From: Ulota crispa
Taxonomy: Eukaryota > Streptophyta > Bryopsida > Orthotrichales > Orthotrichaceae
Length of the DNA stretch: 64,000 nt
Direction: 5' to 3'
Assembly: GCA_963920765.1 (NCBI GenBank)
Contig: OY987245.1
Span: 6,464,727-6,528,726 of the forward strand
Shown here: positions 34,700 to 45,200 of the stretch, one piece after another
Layout: each line of letters opens with the position of its first letter
How positions within the stretch are numbered: position 1 is the stretch's first letter
Made by a program: the position numbers and the translations under genes
The notes under the pieces: generated by a model
The model's input: the letters and a program-made list of their open reading frames with translations, nothing else
Database searches by the model: none
What the model was told of the DNA's origin: nothing

Positions 34700-35585
34700 C
34701 AATTTTGGGCAAGTATTTGTGATTAGAGATTTTCATATTTTGGGTTGAAACTTTAATAGAAAGTGGGGAAAATGTGTATTGATGCACTAAATTTCATGAC
34801 ATTTAGAATTGTGAGAAAAAAACCATGGCTTGATATGCTGCTTTTTTTATTTGACTGGCAACTTAGGCAGCTAATAAAAAATCACTCTTTCAAGAAACCA
34901 ACAATTGAAATTGATTTAGGAGATATTTGGAAATGAAAAAAGCTTTGAATCATTCCATTTTGATCAATGGGATGAAAGTTATGAGGAGTATTTGTTTGAA
35001 GGTAATTCTGGATTCTCTACTCTAAGATAAACTTCAAAGTCCTTTGTTTTACTCAATTTTCAATATTTTGGACAATTTTTAAACAAAGGATGCAAAGTGT
35101 TTATTGCAACATTACAACCCTTGGGATTGGCATTTTTCATTTCTATAATTAAAAACTTAACAGTCTAGTGTTTTGAATCATTTTCTACTTCTTTTTACTT
35201 ACTTTTTTTTTCCATGTGTTGTACCATTCTAAATAATTTGAAAATTTTCAAGCATGTATACAACTTGCCTTGAAGTATGAATCCAAAGAGTGGCAACCAT
35301 TTTAGAAAAAAATTCATATAAATGTGACCTTGTAAAGTGCAATTGCTCCAGTTTTTGCAGGGACCAAAACTGACTTTTTGTCAATTCAAATTCAAGTATC
35401 TTACAATCTACAAGGTGAATTTTTTTTGAAATTTTTTCCACATACTTCAAAACCATTTTACTACAAGATCTTACAAGATCTTACAATTACATGTGTCCAA
35501 AAGTTTTTATTTTCTAAAATTTGGTACTTGTACTAGAAATGGCAGTTTTGGAGCGGTTGTGATGAAACCTTAAAAACCTGTAGGG
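34700..35585 (-). mobile_element. Inverted, decayed copy of the 930-bp TTAA element
   Basis: Reads as the reverse complement of the neighbouring element (for example AAAGTGGGGAA, GATGAAAGTTATGAGGAGTA, CCTTTGTTTTACTCAATTTT). It ends CCTGTAGGG followed by TTAA at 35586-35589. Its other end is eroded. With 33615-34546 it forms a 2-kb inverted arrangement. Confidence 0.6.
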
Positions 35586-35589
35586 TTAA

Positions 35590-36201
35590 GTTTAGAACAA
35601 AAGAAAGGGACCTCGAATTAAGAACCAAAGTCTAATAAATAAACTCCCAAGGGAAAATGGAGGACGACTGCACGATAAATAAAAAAAAACAAGGGAACAA
35701 ATTGCAAAACCTGCTTGGAAGAACTAGCAACTTTGCCACATGGCACAAGGCGATTGGTAATAGAGATAGTAGTAAACAGTGATATCCTAGTAAAAAAAAT
35801 GAGGGAACACTTTCCTCTAATGTTTGGTTTTCAAAATTGACACCTTCCAAATCTTTTGGTTGTGCTGATGGGAGAAAATAAATTACATCTTCTATAATTT
35901 AGCTTTTCATAATTAAATAACTTACAAATATAGGGTTTGATTTCAAAATTTTCAGTAGGCCAGGTTAGTAATTTATCATTTATTTTGAGAGGAGAAAACG
36001 CATTTTCATTTTGTTTTTTTGGGTTTCAGAATGAAAACTTATAAAAAAAAAATTAGTTATCATGAGGAACACCCTTTTTCAAAAGTGGGAGTCTAAAGAC
36101 ATCCTAGAGTGCAAAATACACCCCACAGGTGGTAGAGAGTAGTAACCCTTTCTTTCCTTTTCTTTTTTGAGAGAGTTGTAGATCTCCAAGACTAGATGGC
36201 A
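35590..36201. other. Spacer without recognised genes
   Basis: AT-rich; no open frame with protein-like composition. Confidence 0.45.
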
Positions 36202-36210
36202 TTGATCTAA

Positions 36211-36760
36211 GGGAAAATATCAAAACTGTCCCTCAATTTTTTCAAAATATCAAATATACCCCTATATACCCTTATATTATCTGAAATATAAAAATATCCC
36301 TGATTTTGTGTCAAAATATCAATTATACCCCTAGTTATCTTTGAAAATATTTCATATCCTCAATTTTCTTGTGCCTTTTTACTAAAATTTTTGAAAGTCA
36401 CAATTTGCACCAAAGACATTGACAAATTAGTCAATACATGGCCACAATAAACTTAAATGCAAGAACCCTATATAAAACTTGAGGAGCTTGCCTTCAAGAT
36501 TTTACTTACATTCAACTTGCATCCGAGCTTGCATCCGAGCTTGCATCTAGATTTTGTAATTTTCATTGGCATCCCAATATTTACAAAAATTTGTACTAAA
36601 GAAGTACAAAAAAAACTAAAGATATAAGATGTTTTCAAAGATAACTAAGCGTATAGTTGTTATCTTGACACAAAACCAAGAATATTTTTGATACTTCAGA
36701 TAATATAGGGATATATTTGATATTTTGAAAGAAACTTTCGGGCATTTTTAATATTTTCCC
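36211..36760. mobile_element. Mutator-like MITE with 9-bp target duplication
   Basis: Long inverted ends starting GGGAAAATATCAAAA and ending in AATATTTTCCC, extending about 150 bp with mismatches (CAAATATACCCCTATATA versus TATAGGGATATATTTG). Flanks TTGATCTAA (36202-36210) and TTGATCTAG (36761-36769) match at 8 of 9 bases, a Mutator-type TSD. Confidence 0.78.
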
Positions 36761-37143
36761 TTGATCTAGTTTAATAGAGAGGGTTTTGCCCCATAACTTG
36801 GCTCTTTGCTCCACAACTCAACGAATTATGTCATACACATAATTTCAAAAGACACAATTTCCATGATAGCTAGATTAAAAAAAATCAAGTGGGGAAAAAC
36901 CATTCTCCAAGTTTACAAGAGAACAAACATAAAACTTGTTAGTGGAAACCCTGCTTGTAAAACCCCTAGTATTAAGAAAAGACCTACAATAAATATTGCG
37001 TTTATGTTGCCCCACAGGAATTCCTCAACATTTTACCCTACATAAATACTTACTAATATCACATTATCTTCATCAATAATAATTGCAATAAACAAATTTC
37101 AAAGGGCCTAGTAACAACAACAAAGTTACCAAACACAAATTAA

Positions 37144-38051
37144 CCCTTTAGGGCCGCGTGCTTTCCAAGCTAGTTGTTCTTTTGGAGAAACTAACTGCTT
37201 CAGGCTTTTTAGCAATTAAGTCAAAGATTAAAAGCACAATCCAACCGTACCAATATAAATTGCGGTCTTGGAAGATAAGCCCGTAATTTTTTTAAACTTA
37301 TCTATTTGTGACATGTGCTATATCGGTTAAGTGAAAGGTGGTGCATTGGATTAAGTTTGGATTGTATAAGTTGAATGAATGGCTTCTACAAGCAACTACA
37401 GTAGAATTAGATTTTGAAATTGTGCACTTTTCTTATATGTGATATGTTGATGGGCTTGAACTTAGGATTTTGGGAAAAAGTTGTACCATTTGTTGTATTT
37501 GATGAAGGAAAGGCATGGTTGGTTAGGGTGCAAAAATTGTGGAAAAGATCATGAAATTTTGATCATTTTTAGAAAAATGAAATTAGCATGGTTAGAAAAT
37601 CCAACTGGACAAGTTATTTGAATAGTATTGATCTACGACCATGTGTTTTTTCAAAAGAAGTGTGACAGTATATAAGTAATTTTGACCATGCAATGCTAAA
37701 AGGATTGAAAATCTCAAGTAGAGGGTACAAAGCCAAAGAATAATTGGGTTGGCTATTGTCATGGCACTATTTACTTGGTCCCTAAAGATATCAGGTGACG
37801 TCATCCTCTTGTTGCTATTTCAATGAGTGATTTGTACTAAACACTCTAATTTTCCAATACCCCTTTTGATGAATCACTCTCTTTACAACAAGATGTAATT
37901 CCAAACTTTGATCGAACAAGTGAGCATGAAAATAGACTTCATTCCTTACATGTTTGTAATTGGCCAACCCATGATCCAGAATTGGTAACATAGCCTAAAT
38001 TTCATTTCAAAACCTAAGAAGGCAGTTTTTGCCTCCTCCGGCCTTAAGGGG
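37144..38051. mobile_element. TTAA-group element, variant interior
   Basis: Ends CCCTTTAGGGCCG / CGGCCTTAAGGGG between TTAA tetranucleotides (37140-37143, 38052-38055). The interior differs from the 930-bp type, so this looks like another subfamily. Confidence 0.6.
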
Positions 38052-38167
38052 TTAACTAGTGTTGCCCAAGTTGTAAACCATGTGAAATCCTGGTATCTAC
38101 ATAGTTGCATGCCCCTCTGCAATGAGTCATGAGGTAACTCTCCAAGATAAGGCAACCTAATTGTTAA

Positions 38168-39089
38168 CCCCTAAAGGATTGAGCCATTTTTCAGTGAAAA
38201 CCACTCAAAATTGCCACTTTTGGGGGGGTCAATAAGAAGGTAATTATTTTTGAAAATTTGGAAAATCCAACTATGAGATCTTGCCCTAGACTGGATTGGG
38301 TACTTGTGGAAAAAAATCAGGTCATTCCGGATGGACATGAGGAAGATATTTACATCTAAAGTGAAAAGAAAAGTTTTTTTTCATGCTACCGCAAAATTTT
38401 AGAAGCCTTTGACCATTCTTACATGAAAATAATTGCTCTACGCAACTTTGTGCTTTAATTTTCCCAAGTAGGAGATCAAGTTAGCTATGTGTGGGAGAAT
38501 TTTCAAATCAATTGGAACTACACAACACATAAGAAAAATCAGTAAGTAAAAATAAGTAGAGAATGAGTCAAATCACTAAATTGTTAAGAATTTAATTATG
38601 GAAATGAAAAATGCAGATCCCAATAGTCATAATGTTGTGATAAACAATCTACATCCTTTGGTTTTGTTTTTTTTCCAAAATAATAAAAATTGAGTAAAAT
38701 AAAGGACTTCAAAGTTTATTTTAGAGTAGAGATTCCATAATTGCCCACAAACAAAAACTCCTCATAACTTTCATGTCATTGATTGAAATTGAATGATTCA
38801 AAGCTTCTCACCTATAAAAAAAATCTAAAGAACCAATTTCAAAATTTAAATTAAAAAAAAGAAGAAGAAGTTTTTGGGCTGCCCGGGCGGGCAGTCCTCC
38901 CTTGCTTTTCAGATTTTCATGCATAACTTCTTCAATAATTGTCAGAATGAGGAAAAAATTAGATGCCCGCATAAATCTTTGAATTCCCCACCCTCAATAA
39001 AAGTTTCAGAAAATAACACAAAATAGCTTATCCAAAGGTACATGCCCGAACTCCCACCTGTCCCCCGAAGGGACAACAGCCCTTTAGGG
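38168..39089 (+). mobile_element. TTAA-group element, 930-bp type
   Basis: Flanked by TTAA (38164-38167, 39090-39093). Starts CCCCTAAAGGATTGAGCC, ends AACAGCCCTTTAGGG. It is very close to the copy at 4475-5403, including the GGGCTGCCCGGGCGGGCAG palindrome. It ends 115 bp from the stop codon of the 13-exon gene. Confidence 0.82.
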
Positions 39090-39204
39090 TTAAGACTAAA
39101 CTAAACGCAATACTCGGTGTAGTTTTTTCTGGACTTTTGCACGGGAACTAGAGAAAAGAGACAAGAAAAAGCTACAAAGAAGAAATGAGAAGACGAGTGC
39201 AAGG

Positions 39205-42200
39205 TCAGCCGAGATGACATCTGTCCAAGCGTGTATCTCGTAGAATGTTCTTGAACTGCGTGGAGGTGATGTGGAGTTCCTTGCAAATGAATTGCAGCAC
39301 TGGCATCACGCATGCCATCCTCCCCAGAACCATCACATCCTCTGCCACAAACTCAACAACCAACCAAAAACACTTAATAATACACATAAAACTCATTTGC
39401 ATCAATCTTAGCTTTTCTAGTAAACACCATATTAGGTAAATTGGGAAAAAGAGTACATTCTGGGACTTTCACTATTTTTGTCATTATATAAAATTCAGCA
39501 TATTACAAAAAAAAAAGAGCATGCAATTTCTTGTACAATATTGAAGTTTCAATGATTACCTACAAAAATTTCAAATAATTTTCAACTTTGAGCTATAGCT
39601 ATGCCTGCATTTATTGTATGTCAGATTAAGGTGGAGTACAAAATGGTACCTCCCTTTTTCCCAGTTTACCTAATATGGTGTTTGAGTAAGAAATGCATCC
39701 CTTTGTTGCAAATGTATAAAGTTCAGAATCCTGGTGAGTGGTGGAATAAAGCTTACCAGGAACTCGAGCAAGACTGGCACACAGGTGTTCCAGTAAGCTT
39801 CGTTTCATTCTTCCTCCGTTCTCCAGCCACCTTCGTACAACCAAAGCATGACCACAAACATTCACACCTCAATTTGTGCAAATAAACATTAGCACATACT
39901 CCCTCTGTCCCTCTAAAAGCGTCCAAAAAGCTTCCTAGCAAAGGACTAACTGTGTTTTTAGTCTTTGTGCTAGCAACACATGCATTCTAGAATCAATATA
40001 TCATCTACCAAATGTATGCAAAATCTCCATATTTGATGTTGCCGTTTAGGCACCCAAATTTCATGCAAAAAGTACCATATTTGTGCATGTTGCCAAATCC
40101 TTATTATTGATGATTTAAAGATGAGTAGCAACAATAGTACCTCATATGGGCAAGGCCAAACTTGCTAGGAGAGGAACGCTCCCTAATCACTTAACTTACC
40201 CCATGGAATCATTGAACATGACAAACGCTTTCTTAGTGTTCGAAATCAGCAAATGGGAGCTTTTAGTGGTACAAGAAATGTGTCTGATTTGGAAGTTTTA
40301 GAGGGACAGAGGGAGTAGTTCTAGTACTGGGCAGGACATTTTCAAAGCAACTTTGCAATTGGTTTTTTTGGATGTTGGATAATAAGGATAAGCTATATAT
40401 CTCGAAAGCGCAGATTACAAGTGTCACCTAAAATTGGGGTTGTAGGTTTACATGTTTAGGTATAACAGGAAACTTGAGTAAACTTCCACACTCAACTCAA
40501 CTTTTCTTTGTTTACCATGGAGATTATGTCATTGAACTTCCCCACATCCCTAGCCCTCCTTTTGAGCAAATCTGTAGGTTCTAAATGTGGAGTTTCTACA
40601 TGGGTTTTGCAAATAAGTTCTAGAGAATCTATAAGAACTGCTATTGGATAAGAGTGACAAGTCAAACTACCTTAATTACTCTACCAAACAGAAATGAATT
40701 GACATATTCAAAAACCAAGGGGGAGGAATAGTGCGCACTCTTTTAAAAAGAAGATGAGAACATCCAGTAATGGGTCGGCCATGGGTTGATGCACGGTAAA
40801 CGTGCAGATACGGTCATAGAACCGGTTGACACTAAACACTCTGAACTCCCACGCTGACGTATGGCGAACTTGTGTAGCTTTGAAATTGTACTCTGCCTGT
40901 TTCCTGTTCCATCATTTCCATGTTTTCAACACTGTCATTGGAAAAACAAACAAAAAAACAAAACAAAAAATCCTTGTTGGACAAGACTCTAAATCTCAAC
41001 AAGTTTGTGGCATTTTGACTTGTGGATGGTCAAGTACTTCGGAATTGAATGGAGCCGAAGGGCCATGTTTACAAAGTTTTGTTACAATGGTGTAACTTAG
41101 GAATAACAAGAAACTATCACAAACGTTTCTACAATTTGTAAAGTATTGGAATTAGGTTACTTTAAGGTAGTTAGTTAACTTGACATTGAGGTAGCTAGAT
41201 TGCAATAGGTAGCTGAAAAGCTAGAAAGCCACTACGGTGTAAATAGGCATTTAGGTAGTATATAATGTAGCTTGGCGGATAAAGGAGATTCAATTGAGTA
41301 TTATAGTATTCAATATCTCACTTCTATGGTTAAGTGGCAAGCTATCCTCTCATATCTTTATATATTTCACAAAGAACTTGACGCCTTGATAAAAGGGCAA
41401 AGTACATACCACACGGCGGTTGTGTTTGGAATTATTCGGCCATGAGATTTGTCTAGAAGTTTGTACACTTTCTTTGACACCTGCCAAAAAGGTTCAGGAA
41501 CAACACATAAGTTCCTAGACACAAAGTTTATACCAAAGTGAAAATCAATATATTGAAATAAGCTTTAAAAGGAGAAAGCTCCCTTTCTACTTCTAAAGCA
41601 TATAATGTCCATTTTCATGAACCAAGATTTAGTAAAGGAAAGTAAAAGAAAGAGATACCTCGGATGAAAACAGAGATGAAGAACGCCATCGTTCACGACG
41701 ATCTGCACGATCTGCAATTTGATTTTCTAGCTCTCTTTCCATTTGAAGCCTCAATTCCAATATCTTCTTCTTCCAACCAAATACCTGCACCACGGCTAAT
41801 TGCATGTATCTTTACCCCAAAAAGAAATTGTGTAATTGTTTTGTATGCCACTTTGCAAGAATCCCAAGTACAATTCTTGATAAACATCCTCATTGAAAAC
41901 TTCGATTATCATACTTGCCACTATTCTTATAACTAGATGTTAATATTATACTTGAAACAAGGAATAAAGAATTTGTTCTTTGGAATGATGTCCCCAACGT
42001 GGCAGTATTGATTTTAAGCACTGCTCATTTGTGTACTAGAACAATCGAAATTTTAAAACTGTTGGTCAACAAATACGAGTATGCTGCACGTACCAATGAA
42101 TTATCCCGAGGAGGGTACGTCTTGGTATCCTGAGCCAACATTCCATCCAACCCACTCAACTAGTTTCAGGACCAAAACTGTGAAAATCAAAATGAGCAGA

Positions 42201-45200
42201 AACTTTTTGAACAAGCTTAACTTTTTTTGTAAAGATCTTGGCCAAGGGTTCTTGTTTATTCATCAAACACCATTTATTTCAAAATCGCACAAGGGATACG
42301 TTTTGAAGTTGTATTTTTATAAGACTTTTGACAAAGGCATTTTTCATAAGGCCGTTTCATCCAACGGCCAAGATCTTTACATAGGGTGTTTTGGAAGCAA
42401 GGGAAATAAACTTACCCTAATTCTAAAGCTCGACTTTTGTAACTTTGGACGACATTGAAGTCTTAATGTACCTTGTGGCTCTTCGACTTGGGGGATCCTG
42501 AAGGTGTTCCTGCTTCGTTGTCTTGCTTAGAAGACGTGGGACGAGAAGTGCCCTGTGCTCCCCCTTCCACTTGGCACATCAGATTCCAGCAAAGGAATTT
42601 GTAATTGTGCAAAACGCCTTGGAAGAAACTGATTCCGGGGTTATTTTAGAGGATGATATGAGAAGAAAAATTCAGTTAAAATTACCTCACTAGTTGATTT
42701 AGCTGCAGATGACGGTGGCCTGCAAGGTATCACACTTTGAATCATCAGACGAGGCAAACAAAATACTCATTCGGAATAAAAAGCAGAGTATACAAAAATG
42801 GCATATGTGCGATATTGACTCAGCCAAAAGGCCCCTCACTAAAACTCTTCCCACACAATCGATTCTTTACCAAATTTTGAACTAAACTACATATTCTGAG
42901 CTGAGATAGGGAAACAAAATGGTGGTGAAGCAAAAGGTATCTAAACCTGAGACGCAATCAACTCCTTACCAAATTTTAAGGAGGACAAGATATTTAAACC
43001 AAATTTAAAACTATTTACATATTCTGAAAGTTGATAGAGAAAGAGGACAAAAGTTGTTAAATTTTGAGGTGTATTGAGTAAGGGGAAATGGTAGTAAAAA
43101 CAAATTTTAAAATACAAGTTCAAATCACAATCAAAAGGCTTCCAAAGTCAATACACTTCCACCACTAGTACCTCCAATCTACCACTTATCCATTCCAAAT
43201 CGACAACAGGCTTGCGGAAATTGAGTTGCTTTTAATTTCGAAAGAACAATCTAGATCCCCATTGATGAGCATGGTGTGTTCACTCGGAGTTTATAGGTGT
43301 GAAATTGCGCTTTGCGAGGTTGTAAGCAGAAATAATGAGGGAGAAATAAAGCAGGGATTTGCAACGGTACCATTTGTGAGTTCAAAGTGTTTCAATTGAG
43401 TAACAAAAGCTTAAACTTAAAGAGGTCAAAAATAGGAGTGGATCTTTTTGACTGGGGTTATAGATATCGGCAAATGGATAGAAAAATAAATGATCTTACA
43501 AAACACACTCAAATTTTCTAGAAGCAATTGTGAAATAATTTACCCATCAGTGTAAATTGGTATTGCTTTACCACCCGCTCCAAGTATGTATTGATTCCCT
43601 AAGAACAAGAACGCAGATTTTAGTATTTGAACAGAAACAACTAAAAACACAGCTTGCAATGTAAAAAAATATTTAATTTCTAATATTGTTGATACGAGTG
43701 TACAACTCAGCTTGCGTACCTTCCAGAGGTTGCATGGACATTCTCCTTGGAAGAGAAACTAGCATGCCTGCTTCAATCTTCTCAATAAAATTGCCACCTT
43801 GCTGCAAAACAAAGCAACGAAGTATTGAATGCTTATAGTGGACCTTCTATCACTCACTCGGCTTTGGAACACAAAATAATAAGCTCATTGAAAAACTGAG
43901 AAAACACCAATACACAATAAACAAGTGCTGTCATAGGAGGCCTAGAATGTCAGAAACAAAATTCTTTTTCTGCTTCATAAAATTTATTCAAGTACTGGCA
44001 CAGAAAAAGAGAAATGACAGGATCTGCAGCGTCTGTAGGTTTTACCTTGATCAAATTGGTGACTTTTGCTGCAGCAATCAGAGGAGCCTTTGGAAACTTT
44101 ACATGATCCGAGTCTGGAGTACATGCGAGTGTCACAACATGAAACACATGAGCAGTCACACTCCAAACTCGATACATGGAGCTCAACTGGGCAACCTCTC
44201 AATGAAAAAAAATACTCCTACAATATTGTTAATTGAATGGAGAATCTTACAAATAAGGACGTGAAATCACAGGCACACTCACAATATTGTAGCTCTATTC
44301 TTTAATAGGTCGTTTGACCAACAAAGGTTTCATTGTCTCTGAAGTTGCAGAATAGGATTAAGTGTGGTAAGGAAAGTGTGTCAAAAATGCTTGTACGTGT
44401 GAAGTTGTGAACACGAGGGGTTGTTGGAACATCAGAGGATGGACAGTGGACGGCAAGCAATAGACAATAGGGGTTGTCACACCTTTGATGAAATTTCTAT
44501 AAAAAATGAGTCGTGGAGAGGAAATAGGAGCCAATGGGAGCACTTCTCTATGAAGAAGGTGTAACTCCCCTTTGGTGGGTAGTGCAGAATGGAGAATAAA
44601 AATTTACCTCAAAAATGGTGATGTAGCAAGAAAGCAACTTGCATTCACACACTCCACCAAGGTCTCCAATTACAAGGAGGATGAAAGTAAGAAGCGCAAG
44701 ATGAAAAAGAGACACGCATAAGTAAAAACTTCACATATTAAATCTTCTTCACGCCCATTCTTCTCCTCTTGCGGTGAAGAGAAAAACATCTCAACCTTCA
44801 AAGAACATGGCCTCCGCAAATCAAGGAGAGAGTGTCACAATTCCATTCTCTAAAGAATGAGAATGGGATGAAGAAGAGGGTGTGACTACCCGTAATGAAT
44901 AACAAATCGTTGGCAATTAGTGGCGTGAGCAAGCAAAGGACAACAACAATATGTACCCCTTAATTGTGATTGCAAGGGAACATTGTCAATTAAGTCATTT
45001 CTGTCAATTTGGACCTGTCAATTCAGACATGATTTTGTCAATTTGGACACTATTTCATCAATTCAAACATTATATTGTCATTTCAGACACAGTTAGTCAA
45101 TTTGGAAACTGTTTGTTTATAATGTTGTTTTGTGATTTTGTGCCCTTGTTTGTACATATTCACGTACTTAAATTGCTGATAGTGGCAGAAGAGTTTTTTT

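Noticed and set aside
42081..42458. Plus-strand frame of 125 codons
   Set aside because: Lies inside intron 8 of the minus-strand gene and spans a foldback; no recognisable family.
42522..42625. Alternative exon 8 of the 13-exon gene starting at 42625 and ending in a stop
   Set aside because: It is open and phase-compatible, but the well-supported exons 9-13 downstream and the fitting splice at 42552-42472 favour read-through. It could still be an alternative 3' end.
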